From: Romanomermis culicivorax | Taxonomy: Eukaryota > Nematoda > Enoplea > Mermithida > Mermithidae | Reading direction: 5' to 3' | DNA length: 64,000 bases | Assembly: GCA_963922205.1 (NCBI GenBank) | Contig: CAWUHX010000149.1 | Location: 186,001 to 250,000 of the forward strand | Part shown: one piece after another, positions 11,631 through 22,629 of the stretch | How the letters are laid out: the number at the start of each line of letters is the position of its first letter | How positions within the stretch are numbered: position 1 is the stretch's first letter | Notes under the pieces: generated by a model | The model's database searches: none | Told to the model about the DNA's origin: nothing | The model's input: the letters and a program-made list of their open reading frames with translations, nothing else | Made by a program: the position numbers and the translations under genes

Positions 11631-11823
11631 AGGTAAAGTGGGGTGACTTTGATCAGAGTATGGCATTTGATAACTATTTGAGATCGGCACGCCATTTTCA
11701 CTGTGTAGGCAACCTCACAGGCAGGGGACCTACTCAGCAAAAATGACCTGCTGATCTCAAATAGTTATCAAATGTCATACTCTGATCAAAGTCGCCCCTG
11801 ATCAAAGTCACTCCACTTTACCT
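11631..11823. mobile_element. Palindromic MITE (AGGTAAAGTGG ends)
   Basis: The left end AGGTAAAGTGGGGTGACTTT and the right end are inverted copies. A second inner inverted pair (TCATACTCTGATCAAAGTC and its inverse) extends the arms to about 60 bp each. It has no coding capacity. The target duplication could not be decided. It lies inside hAT element A. Confidence 0.6.
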
Positions 11824-11933
11824 TATGTTTCTAGTAAAAAAAAATTTTTTGTGTGCCATTGGCACAAATTTTTTTGGCCTCTTGTGCCAATTGGCACAAA
11901 TGTCCGTGCACAAAAAAAAACGCTGCTTCTCAG

Positions 11934-12964
11934 CACTGTTTTTTTCCACATTTGCACTATAATGTGGGAAAAAAATCTGGAATGTGGAAAAAATTTTTGA
12001 GGTCTTTCCACAAATGTGGAAGAAAAATTTTGGGTTTTCATATTGAAAAGATGCATTTTGGTGCATTTTAGGAGGTTCAAATTTTAAAATTTGCCGGCGC
12101 TTCGCGCCGGCTATAATTTTAATAATCATCATTATTCATTAAGTAGCTCAGGCGTGGCTTTTATCATGTCTACCTTCATTTATCACTTAATCTATAATAG
12201 TTTTCATCATCTTAAACGTAGTATCTCATGTTTTAATTGGTAATCTTCAACATTTTATCATAATATTTATAATGGAGATTCGCATTGTTTCCTTTTGAGG
12301 AAGATCAATACGTCAAGTCTCTATGCTTTATGATGCGATTATTTCTTTGAAAATCAATTCAAAAGCTTCATGGAAATATCTTTCGGAAATTTATACTCTT
12401 ATTACTCATATATTTTCGATCAAGTTCATGAGAGTTTACAAATAAATTACAAATTTTAAAATTTTTCGAATAAAATTCTAGAAAATACGACTGTTGAACA
12501 CAAAATTGGAATGTAATTCTAGAAATAAATGTTCGGAAAATTGATTTTCCAGCATCCCAGAATGTCAATATACCCAAAAAAAATTTCCCGGCGCTCCGCG
12601 CCGGAAACATTACCATCTTTTTTGGGCTTTCACTTGTTATAATAGAGGACTTGACCATTGATTTCTTGTGTAATTCAGGTCAATTATGCTCTTGGATAGT
12701 TTGCTAGAAAATTTGTTCAACAATGCTTGTAGGTTAGGCTTTTAAGTCGAACATTTCAATTCTTTCTTCAATTTTAATGAATTAACTTCTCTAAAAACAC
12801 CGGAAGGCTTGAAAAAGCTCAAAAACAGTTCGATAAAGCGTCTGTGAACATTTTTAAGTCAAAAAACGAGGATTTTAAGACGAAAAAAATTTTTTCCACA
12901 TGTGGAAAAAAAATTTGACCCCTTTCCACATTTGTGGAAAAAAGTTCGTGGGATAAAAACAGTG
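11934..12964. mobile_element. hAT-type element B with two GC hairpins
   Basis: The ends are CACTGTTTTTTTCCACA and, inverted from the right, CACTGTTTTTATCCCAC. The flanking 8-mers CTTCTCAG (11926-11933) and CTTCCCAA (12965-12972) agree at 6 of 8 positions. TTTCCACA words repeat at both ends. Two strong hairpins are present, at 12093-12111 (GCCGGCGC-TTC-GCGCCGGC) and 12588-12604. No transposase was seen. It directly abuts the right target duplication of element A. Confidence 0.65.
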
Positions 12965-12974
12965 CTTCCCAAAA

Positions 12975-13492
12975 ACCAAAACATGGTTTTTGGCAAAAAA
13001 AAAATTTAGAATGGCACAAAAAATTTTGAGCGTTTGTGCTAATTGGCACAAAGTTTATGGCTGGACAAACATTAAATTTCCTTGATTTTCCCGACCAGTT
13101 GGGTGGGGGGTCGAAAAAAGTCGAAATTTTTCCCAAACAACACACATTTTTTTGCAAATTTTTAAAAATTTTTCCAAACTGGGGGGGGGGTTGAGTGATG
13201 TTGGGTACAAGATAGCATTTTTGATGATTTTTGTGCATATTTTGTATGAAAAACAAGCTTTCATAACCTTTTTTTGTTTTTTCTCGTCCACCCCCTACCT
13301 CCCCCGGACAAAAAGTCCAAGCATCTTCCCCCCCCCACCCCAAAAAAATTTTTTTGCCGTGCATATCTGCTCCCCAAACTAGAAAAAATTGGGGAAAAGT
13401 ACCTTTTTTCGGAAAATTCTCTACTTTTTTTGCGACTCTCAAAAAAATTTTGGGTTTAGTCCCGCCATCTGGTCGGACCTCTTACAGGTATG
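12975..13492. repeat. Fragment of hAT family A with a second GC-rich repeat inserted
   Basis: Bases 12975-13085 repeat the left part of element A (ACATGG..GGCAC, GCGTTTGTGC, then ACATTAAATTTCCTT). The match stops at 13086. A different, G/C-homopolymer-rich repeat follows to 13492, with ends GACCAGTTGGG and, inverted, CCATACCTGTAAGAGGTCC. The same CCATACCTGTAAGAGGTCCG end opens a repeat at 16803. Confidence 0.6.
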
Positions 13493-13803
13493 GCTAGTGG
13501 ATGGGAAAAAACTATTTTCAAAATTTTGAATTTGGGTTTCTTAGGGTTTTTTTCTGGGTTTTATCAGCCTTTTTTAAAATTTCACAACGCTTGATCTGAT
13601 CCAAGTCTAAATAAAATAAATGCAACATCTCTAAAGCTTTATTCTTCATAGAGCAAACTATTTTCAGATCATTTTACCTGGTTTTAAAACAAAAAATACA
13701 CAAATCGCTCATCGTATTAGATAAAATCATCCACCTCTACACCGTCGACAAAATTGTTGGCATTGAATTTTTATGAAGAAAAAAAGAAAAACTTTGTTGG
13801 AAA

Positions 13804-14216
13804 CAGTGTTTTTTTGTACTTTACAAACGAAACGGTCCAGAGTACAAACGAAAATTTGGGCTTCGTTTGTACTGGTACGAACATTCAGTATCAATGGACT
13901 TTGTAGGACTTGTTTGTTATGCGTCCACATCGAAAACGACAAACTAGCAGCTGTCGCATAATAATAAAAGCTTTTTGTGGAGTATTTCACTAGTGTATGT
14001 TATGTGCCTCATGATCGAGTGTTTTATATGTCTGAATTTGTAGCCTTCTTATGTGTCTCGTGGAAATAGCCAACGTATTCATATTTCACAGCATGTTTGT
14101 TGCATTTTATAACAATAAATCCTTTTTTCAGCAATTTTTCTCAAATTTTGGAGTACAAACGGTTTTTGAGAGGTCGTTTGTACCAATTCAAATGGACCGA
14201 GTACAAAAAAACACTG
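13804..14216. mobile_element. hAT-type MITE, 413 bp
   Basis: A perfect 16-bp terminal inverted repeat CAGTGTTTTTTTGTAC is flanked by GTTGGAAA (13796-13803) and GTTGGAAC (14217-14224), a 7 of 8 match. Subterminal GTACAAACGA words are repeated in both orientations. No coding frame was seen. It resembles hAT element A in its CAGTGTT start and T-run. Confidence 0.85.
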
Positions 14217-14224
14217 GTTGGAAC

Positions 14225-15397
14225 CCAAATCCCTCCTCAACAATTTTCCTCAAGTGAGAAAAATCCCTAATAAAATTTCCTCAATCCAAAAAATTTCCTT
14301 CACTAAAAATGATCCACCGAGGAAAAAGCTGTGTTAGGTTGGGCCTACTTTCTTCTCATGCGAGAGAAAGAAATTGTTGCTTGTTGAGGCTTGGACTCTT
14401 TCTCTAAATAACTCAGAATCCAAAAGGCTGAATTTATATTTTTAAGCATTAATTTCCAATAAAAATAAAAAAAGATGGAAAAAACTAAAATTAGAATAAA
14501 GATAACGGAACAGATACTGCCACTGACTGACAAAAGCTGTCAGCAACAGCAGCGCGATGATAAAAAAATGATGTGTCAGTGAATACTAATTTCACGTCGC
14601 TCACGTTCGTCCTCTACAATGCTCTAAATTTTAAAATTAATATAGTAGATTTACCAACTTAATTTGACTTACTACTTGACTCAAAAGTCAAATCCGTTAA
14701 AAATTCTTCAATTGTAGATAGATCGTGGATATTACTCAAAGAGCAAAGTTCGACCCTGAAGTTTCCCGAAATAGCAACTGATGGAAGAAAAACGGGTAGG
14801 GTAGGTTATAACTGTAATCAGCCAAAAAACATTTCAAACATAAGTTATTCATTGACTATGAATCCTTAGCTTTTAGATTAGAATAACTCAACTCAACAGA
14901 ACAGTCATACGAACCGAATCAAATAGCGCTAAAAGTTGCCTGAATTGCAAACTTACGAAGCATTTGATTTGTTTGTTGTGTTGTGTAGTAATCTCATATC
15001 AAATCTGTTGTCATGTCGTTGTCAGAAAAGACTGCATTGCAGTTACCACAGTTAACTCGACTCTCAATTTATTCTTAAATCAGGTTGAAATTTGTTTTCT
15101 CGAGAACAAAATGAAAAAAAAATACATTTTTTCTTAAAAAAACTCAAAACTCAAAAGTGCCCAATTTTTCCAGCCAAAAACACATCAACTGAAAAACTCA
15201 ATGCCCGCCAACCCTGCGTGTATGGATAGGCAACGTACGCTAGCTGGTTTTTCAACGAGTAAGGAATACACTCAAGTTTAATCGCTTCCATCCCCCCAGT
15301 CACTCACCCTTTTTTGGCAATGTTAGTATCAAAATGTAAATTTGGAGGTATAAACCGATACCAGCAGAAAAAAAGCAACCAATCTTGTACACTCCAC
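14225..15397. other. No gene recognised; possible lone hAT right end
   Basis: AT-rich DNA without a credible frame. GCCAACCCTG ending at about 15216 looks like the right end of a CAGGGTTGGC-type hAT, but no matching left end with a shared 8-mer was found. Confidence 0.3.
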
Positions 15398-15520
15398 CAA
15401 GCCTGTAGCTAGGAATTTTTTTCGGGGAGGGGCACACATTTTTTACTCAATTTACTGTAAAATTGGCACATCTGACAGACTTTTTCTTGAGGATTCCCAA
15501 CCCCCCTGCCTACAGGCCTG
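15398..15520. mobile_element. Short hAT-type MITE (CAAGCCTGTAG ends)
   Basis: CAAGCCTGTAG at the left and CTACAGGCCTG at the right are near-perfect inverted repeats. Outside are CACTCCAC (15390-15397) and CACTCCAT (15521-15528), a 7 of 8 match. Related copies lie at 33172-33262 (inverted) and 57149-57345. Confidence 0.7.
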
Positions 15521-15528
15521 CACTCCAT

Positions 15529-16285
15529 GCACAGCTTTCAGAATGGCCTTAATTTTGAAGACGTCTAACGGGACGAGAGTTACACGCCCGCCTACGTGGC
15601 TCCGCTCCGCTATAAGCCTAATCCCAAGAATTAAGTATGTAAATGACAGTCAATTCACAATACTATAGTTTCAGTCTTTATACTAACATCAGTTTACACT
15701 ATCTTAAATTTCGCGTATACATGTACGTTATATATACCTTACACGTTTAAAAAATAGCTAGCCAATGTTGCCTATGCGTATATGCTGTATATACCTTACA
15801 CGTTAAAAAACAAAAATTCAGGGGTCGCTAACTCGCATAAATGCCCTTTTTTCGGTCTCTCTAAAACTCTGAAAATGAATCTCCACAACAATCAGAAATT
15901 AATTAAAATCAAACTCATAGATTTTTTTTATTTCGGCGCGCAGAGCAGGGAAAATTTTCGGATTTTTATGTTCTATAAAATGCTAGAAAACGGATCTTCG
16001 CACGATTATTCCTTAATAAAAGCTCTAAATTTACAGTTCAGAACGATGTTTTCGTCGTTTTTGAATGCAAAAATCCATTCAAAACATCTTGGCGTACATA
16101 TACCTGCAGGACCTTCAGTCGGTTGGGGGAGGGTAAAGTCCTAATTGGTGGGATGGGATACCCATTTTCACCAAAATCTTGGGGTTCCCAAAATAGTCGA
16201 AGGATGGCCAAAAATTTTGGAAAATTCCGAAAATTTTTCCAAGAAAGGTAAAAAAACGCAATTTTTTGTTCAATTTTTACGAGTT
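15529..16285. other. No gene recognised
   Basis: Frames at 15782-16144 are AT-rich and match nothing known. The tail near 16100-16285 begins a G-rich repeat related to neighbouring elements. Confidence 0.3.
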
Positions 16286-16293
16286 GTGTGGAG

Positions 16294-16735
16294 CATACAT
16301 GTAATTGGGGGGGAAGTGCTATTGGAACCCCCCCCCCCCCAGAAATCGTCGACCATGTGGCTAGCCATTGGGCGACCCCCCCAGGATTTTCTAATCCTAT
16401 GGCTAGCCATATGGTAGCCCTAGGGACCCCCATAGTTTTAGTCGGAAAAATACTGAAAAAATGTCATTTTTTCCATGAAAAATGTCAATTTTTGAACAAA
16501 AAATGGTCAAAAACGTCAATTTTCTCAGCGCTTCGCGCCATAAGTACATATTTTATAATTTTTTAGACAAAAATTACTACTTTTTAAACCGTTTTTTGGA
16601 CATTTTTCATGGAAAAAATCTAATTTTTTTTCCTTCAGGGACCCCTCCCCCCAAAATTTTGGGAATTACTGACCCCCGGCCCCAAAAAGTGCTCCAACCC
16701 CCCCCCCCAGACCTCGGAGCTCCGTTACATGTATG
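16294..16735. mobile_element. CATACATGTAA MITE family, copy 1 (hAT-like, 442 bp)
   Basis: It is bounded by the perfect inverted repeat CATACATGTAA, with GTGTGGAG duplicated exactly at 16286-16293 and 16736-16743. Inside, in order, are C/G homopolymer runs, the palindromic words GGCTAGCCAT and CATATGG, the GC hairpin at 16527-16539, and a mirrored A/T-rich half. Non-coding. Three further copies lie at 24421, 32265 and 32741. Confidence 0.92.
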
Positions 16736-16802
16736 GTGTGGAGGGTACCAACATTTAAGCACTAGGTTCGACCGACTTAGGGGGAATCCGCCCAGCCTTC
16801 CC

Positions 16803-17100
16803 CCATACCTGTAAGAGGTCCGACCAGTTGGGGGGAAGGTAAACCCAAAATTTTGCGGTGGGGTCCCAACATTTCCAAAATTTTGGGGAGGAGGGTCGAA
16901 TAACCCCAAAAAAGTCGAAAAAATTTCGAAAATTTTCCCAAAAAAGACAAAAAAAACAATTTTTTTCTTATTTCTCCCTATTTTTTCGAGTTTGGGGGGT
17001 TGGGTATAGGGTTGACCAAGTTGGGGGTGTAGGTTCCGGCGTTTGGGTATAGGGTTCGACCAAGTTGGAGATGGGGGTCCCCCTTAACGAACCATGCCGA
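16803..17100. repeat. G-rich interspersed repeat (CCATACCTGTAAG end)
   Basis: It opens with CCATACCTGTAAGAGGTCCG, shared (inverted) with the repeat ending at 13492. Short G-rich units (GGGTATAGGGTT, GACCAAGTTGG) are repeated near 17000-17070. The right boundary was not found. Confidence 0.5.
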
Positions 17101-17429
17101 AATTTTTTTCCGCATTTCCAAATTTTCTTCCTTAAAAAATCTGATTTGAGGAAAAAATGTCTCGGCTTTTTTTCCGCTGAAAAAACTGTAATACTCAACT
17201 TAGCCCTCGCTGAATAGTCGTGTCAATTCTCTGTTCGTCGTCCATTTTCGTAATGATGAACTTAGGCTGGGCAACGCTGAAATACCGGGTATCTAGTAGC
17301 CACTTTGGTTGCTATCGATAGCTCGGAAAAAATTTCCAATAATAAAATTTAAAAGATTACCCAACCAATTAGTTTCTCATTGAGAAAAAATTCCATTATT
17401 GCAGTATTGACCATACCTGCACATGCGGG

Positions 17430-18810
17430 GCGTATGCTGGTGGTCTAGACCTCCAGCAATTCATCATTTACCCCCAGCAGATTTGGCCTGACCCCTAGGA
17501 AAAACCATTTTTTTTATGTAAAGTTCAGAATTTCTTCTATTCTTTTCCCAAAATTGTGTTCTCTGATCCCCGGCAGATTTTTCCTTTTGTGTATGTATGG
17601 TATTGACCACAGGTCCCCAAGGACACATTTTCAGGTAGGAGTAAAGTTGAAAATTTCTGGCGGTAGTGTAACTAATGTTCATTAAACAAATCATTTTTAC
17701 CAAAATTAGGTACCCAGTGATCAATTTTTAGGACTTCAGGTAGGGGTAATACCATACATGCAGTGGCAGGTTGGGGGTATTGATCCTCAGCAGATTTTGA
17801 TTGACCCCCAGCAATGATTGAGAAGATGATGAAGGAAAATGAGCAAGTGAGAAGAGAAAATCGTTATAAAAATGAAAATGATGCTGTAGTTTAACAGTTT
17901 TTCTGAACAGAGGAGACTTGATTCCAAATAAGTAACATTAAAACTTTGAAAAGTGCTGTCCAAGCAAACAATTTCACATATTTGACTAATATACGTTGAA
18001 GATAGGGTTGTCCCGGGGCAGACATTTTAGCCGGGGCCGGGCCAGATATATAACGTACTAGCACTGGTGGCATCATTACTTCATGTATCATTCATGGAAA
18101 AATTTTTAAGGCTATTCTTTTTCTTTTCATTTCATGTCAGCTATGATAATGCATTGATTCATAGGTTAGATAAAGTTTGAGTATTTCAGGCAAAAAAAAA
18201 TTAATTTTCAAGACAACTGTCATTACTAAGTATGAGAAAGCTCATTCTTTTCCCAAAGAAACTGCATTGCGCACATAGATGGACACTTCTGTCGATTCAT
18301 CTATAGGGTTTTTTAGCACGATTCTAATGAAACCAGAGCCGTGTTAATGGAAACTTTTGGACGTTAGCACGCATGCTAACGACATGAAAAAAGTTCGAGA
18401 AGAAAGTAAAAAATATCACGAAAATTGAACAATTATACGTTTTCTGAAAAAATCAATCAAGAACCTGTATTGAAGTTGAGGCGCAGTTCAGATACAATGA
18501 AAACTTGTAAACTTTTATCCAAACAGAATGTGAATTTCGCGATTCCTAAAAGTATTACTGTCAAACTATCTACTGCATATTTACTTGTCATATTCTAAAC
18601 TTCAATTCTATTATAAATCGAGCTTGTTTTCCTATCAAAACTACTAATTTCATGTAGTTTTGCCCCGGCTCGGGGCCTGGGACAACCCTAGTTGAAGAAT
18701 ATGCTGCTTGGATGTTAGAATACCTTTTTTTCGTTATCAAAAACGGAAAAAATTGTCTATCCCACACCTCGTCCTGGCTGACTCCCAGCAGAATTTCCAT
18801 ACCCTCCCTA
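17430..18810. repeat. Interspersed repeat interrupted by an hAT insertion
   Basis: Bases 17740-18002 and 18699-18810 match 45650-46260 in the POLR3D intron in the same order (for example TTTCACATATTTGACTAATA and ATGCTGCTTGGATGTTAGAA). The window therefore holds two copies of one family, each interrupted by a different transposon. Non-coding. Confidence 0.75.
18003..18690. mobile_element. hAT-type element, 688 bp
   Basis: The ends are TAGGGTTGTCCCGGG and, inverted, TAGGGTTGTCCCAGG. GTTGAAGA is duplicated exactly at 17995-18002 and 18691-18698. The insertion point is confirmed by the uninterrupted relative at 46160. Non-coding. A segment around 18320-18360 (AATGAAACCAGAGCCGTG) recurs at 32073. 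Confidence 0.9.
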
Positions 18811-21800
18811 TGATGCAGTTTTGTATTGACTGTACGTTTTCCAAGCATCTGGAAAACGGCTCGTGTGACACTTGTTCTCGATAAAGGCATCACGAGTGGG
18901 TGTTCTAACTATCGGTCCCTATCTTCAACTTGCATTAGTTATAGGATTCTTGACAAGAATCATTAACCCTCCAGGTATAATAACTTTCTTACCGTCAATA
19001 AATATTTCTGATCGTCAGTTCAATTTGTCGAGAAAAAATCCTGTGAAACCCAATTACTGTGTTCTAGGTATTTATTTGATAACGTTGACAAAAAAGTGGC
19101 AGTTGATAAAATATATCTGAATTTTTCTGAAACCTTTGATATAGTGTCCTATTAGAAACTCAGAGCGAAAGTGAATAAACTTGGTCTAAACGAAATTTTT
19201 TGTCCTGGATTTTGATTTTCTTTATAATAGTCAGCAAAAAGTACAACTGAAGAATATCCTGTCTATAGTTCTAAAAATGTAACTAGCGGGATTTCACAGT
19301 GTAGCCTTTTAGACGGGGTTTTTTATTTTTGTACATAGCAACCGAATTTCGGGTTGTGCAGCCAAATTTTTGCCGCCAAGTTGCACAGTGCAACCTGAAG
19401 CCTGACGGCCCTTATGATTACGTTATAGGTATTACGCTATATATTAATTTTTATGCATTTTAAAATTGAAAATACTGAAAATTTTCCGGTGCTTATCGCC
19501 AGATTTCAATTTTATCATTCCTCATGCGCGGTTAGAAACTGTCCTAGTTTATGCTCATAGAATTTAAACATCCACATATTCCGGGTAAAAGTTTGATTCT
19601 GTGTTGTTTCTTGACCGCAAGTGCTCAAAAAATGCGTTTTTTGACCAAAAAATGGACAAAACACGCCCTGATCAGTGAATTTTTTTAAAAAGTTATCCTG
19701 GGCATTATTTCGGCGGGGAAAAATTTTCGCTTCTTGACCGATTTTATTCGAAAAAGCCGTTTTAAACCAAAAAATAAGTATTTTTTCTCGATTTCTGGCC
19801 GGTAGTGGGGGTAGATGTCATCAAATGAGAGTTGGGGAAGCTAGTCGTCAATAACTGTCTATACAATTTGAAATTTTTGAGGAACCCTCCCCAATTCTCC
19901 TATTTACCGACAGGTATGTTTTTTACGTATTCGATGAAAAAAGTCAATATTTTTTTCCACTATTTTCACAAAATCTTTTTGCGATCCTTAACAAGTTTGA
20001 CCTTCGTAGACATAAACTTTTTGCATTTGGAAAATGATTAAAACATCATCAGCTCAGCAGGTGACAATGTCCGCAGCTCTGGCTGGTTGAAGAATGAAGA
20101 GTCTAAATTCTTGGTTGCTTTCATAATTTTTAAGTTTCAGTTTGCCGCTAGGGATCGGCCGAGGGAAGAAATTTTACTCCGGCCGAGGCCGGGGCCGAGG
20201 TAAAGAGACATCACCTAATATAAATTTTGTCATCACCTTGAGGTATAAATAAATTGAATCGATTTTTATATCAGTCAAGACCACAATTGGCAAGGCCTTG
20301 GTTTTTGTTTTTTTTTAAACAAAAAAAACGCAATATCCTTGGTATTTTATTTTTTTCCAAAATCACTCGGAAACTTTTTTTTCGAATTAGCCGATCTTCT
20401 AGACACGTATTGGTGTCTATCTAAGTCTAAAAGCTGACTTCACTACAAAGTAGGAAAAAATCGTATTTCTATGATACATTTTGTACACGAAAGATATAAA
20501 TCAATCGATATTTCATGTATCCATCATGCAAGCACACGTTTAGTACATGAGTCGAATTTGCTGTAGGCTTACAAACAAAAAAGTTAAACACCAAATCTTT
20601 TGTAGTGTGTATTCCGACGTCCAAATTATCAACGAAATTTTATAAAATATGATTGAGTTTAATATTCTGAATTTGTTGTCACAGTAAGGTTTTTAGTTTC
20701 CTTAGCTCTAAATTTCAAAATGTAAATGAGACAAACGATAAGAAAGTTTTATCCAGATCAGTTGAGCTTAATTGAACCTCATATGTTCAATATGTTCAAT
20801 GAATGCATACTGAAGGTTAATAGAGAAAACAGCTTTTGAGTGGCTCGTTTTTATGTGGATTGACTTCGCTATAAAGTAGAAAAGAATCCTACACAAAAAA
20901 ATGTGTGAACCAATTGATAGTCTATACATTATGTATCCATCTTCCCCATCGGGGCATTTTCTAGTAAACTTGTAGATAGTCTGCCCCAGTCGCCTGAAAT
21001 AAACATGATTTTGTTCGCTGATGGTATAAACATTTACAGCTGTTCCGAAAACAGGGATCTGCAAAAGTTTATGGAATCCGTTGTCTGATGGTCTGAAAGA
21101 TGTCGACTAGCTCTCCATTTTTAAGAGTGAGAAATTGCATTTTGTATCTAACAACCAAATGCATAAGTACTGAATGAATGGTAATATACTTAAGGATACT
21201 GATGATTATTGCAAAGATCTCGATATCTTTATAAACGTGTGGTAGACCTATTTCAGAATAGGCAATTACTGTCTGGTCGCTCCACTCACCTGTTTCTTGA
21301 ACTTTTTATATTTTTTATACTGATCGTTTGATTATATTGAAGTTAGAGACACTTGAGAATAGAAAACGTTTAAATAATTTGGTTATGTTGTACAGGGTAT
21401 GAAGTAGACGTAAAATGCGCCATTCTCATACTCGTTCCAATCATAATTAAAAATTTAAAAATGATATTCCGATGACTGATATTAAAATATATTTCTTTGC
21501 TAACATGGTTACTCCTATCTGGAACAAAGAAGCAATCTTTCGTTCTTTGCTCTACTGTAAAAGCTGTACATGCTTTTTTAACCATGCACGTCATTTTCTT
21601 TATCGCGCGTGTTTACTTCTGAATTATTTAACATAGTGCGTTTTTGTTGTATTCCTTTTCAACATTTTTCGTAAATATTGTTGTCGCGAATAAATCATCA
21701 TCATTATAAACACTTCTATGAGAGGGAGAGAGAAAATAAAGATGAAAAGAAAGAAAAGAAGAGGAAGCGATAGTCAATCAAAAAACAAACCATCTGACCT

Positions 21801-22629
21801 GGGAGACAACCAACCAACTAACTGATCTAAGAAGCACCGAACAATTATGGAAAAGATCAACCAACCAATTTGAGTCAACCAAACAGCCAACCGCTCAACG
21901 AACCAACTAACCAAATGATCTGGGACCAGCCAATCTGGAAGTCAACTAACTAAGTCATCTTGGAGGCAGCCAACCAATACGGAAGTCAATCAACAAACCA
22001 GTCAACCTACTTATCAACCAAACAACTGATCAAAGTGCGAGGATATTTCCCCTGAAGGAAGTTTCGTGCAGAAATAAACGCAAAATTTGTGATCTTTCAA
22101 GTGTAAAGGAAAATTCGTTCACAGATTTGTCGGTCGATCTTTCTTCACGTACGAAAAAACTGGCCCTTGTTTGCTCTAATCCAGCTCAGGCAGGAACTTT
22201 AGCATGCCTACCTTTATTTTTTGTCAACCTTTGATTGTGTCCGTTATGTTAAATGCTTTATCTGACTTCGTTAAATCTTCGATATTTTGTTTGAATATTT
22301 AATGAAAATAGAGGCATTTTCTGTAAATTTTAACCAGTGTTTTTGCTTCCACTTGAATTTTTCAAATTCATGCAAGCCTGGGGCTGATATAAATTATTAT
22401 GAGCGTAGAAAGGTTCATTTTTCATCGTTTCAAAATATCAATGCTGCGCGCCAGCTTGGGTAATTATCCTGCCATTGCTAATTTGTCTGTTTCCCAGCCT
22501 GGCGTTTGACGAAGACAAGAGTAGACACACAGAGTTCATTTTTAAGATATATCAACATAGATTTTTCAATCTATTGCGATCCACAGAAACTTTAAATTTC
22601 AAGGAAATGCCATTTTTAGGTCCTGGGTT
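18811..22629. other. Gene-poor region upstream of ELL
   Basis: No credible coding frame. It contains a decayed relative of the 44846-45640 hAT from about 19313 (with a degenerate hairpin at 19488-19500), a possible decayed hAT end at 20287, and a duplicated segment (about 20425 and 20857, period about 430 bp). A minisatellite lies at 21780-22030. The ELL promoter and any 5' noncoding exon should lie at the right end but cannot be located. Confidence 0.4.
21780..22030. repeat. Degenerate CAACCAAC minisatellite
   Basis: Irregular units of about 20-25 bp based on CAACCAACCAAT are preceded by a purine-rich GAGAGAGAAAA tract. The same two-part arrangement (purine tract, then CAACCAACCAATTTGGGAA units) occurs at 36480-37230. 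Confidence 0.65.

Larger units (their letters stand above)
9866..11925. mobile_element. hAT-type element A, host of two nested insertions
   Basis: The left end is CAGTGTTATTTTTTAGTGCC and the right end, ending at 11925, is GTGCACAAAAAAAAACGCTG. CTTCTCAG is duplicated exactly at 9858-9865 and 11926-11933. Subterminal GGCACAAA words are repeated at both ends. A GC hairpin (GGCGCTTCGCGCC) sits at 10036-10048. Nested inside are an hAT at 10172-11184 and a palindromic MITE at 11631-11823. A related fragment occurs at 12975-13085. Confidence 0.85.

Noticed and set aside
12819-13442. 207-codon minus-strand ORF
   Set aside because: It spans the boundary between an hAT-type element and two other repeats and has repeat-derived composition.
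16038-17052. Several overlapping ORFs on both strands
   Set aside because: They lie inside G/C-homopolymer MITEs with proven target duplications, and the frames recur in every copy because the DNA repeats.
20283-20345. Possible hAT left end similar to the one at 10172
   Set aside because: Only a partial match (TTGGCAAG.CCTTGG) with no partner end or target duplication.
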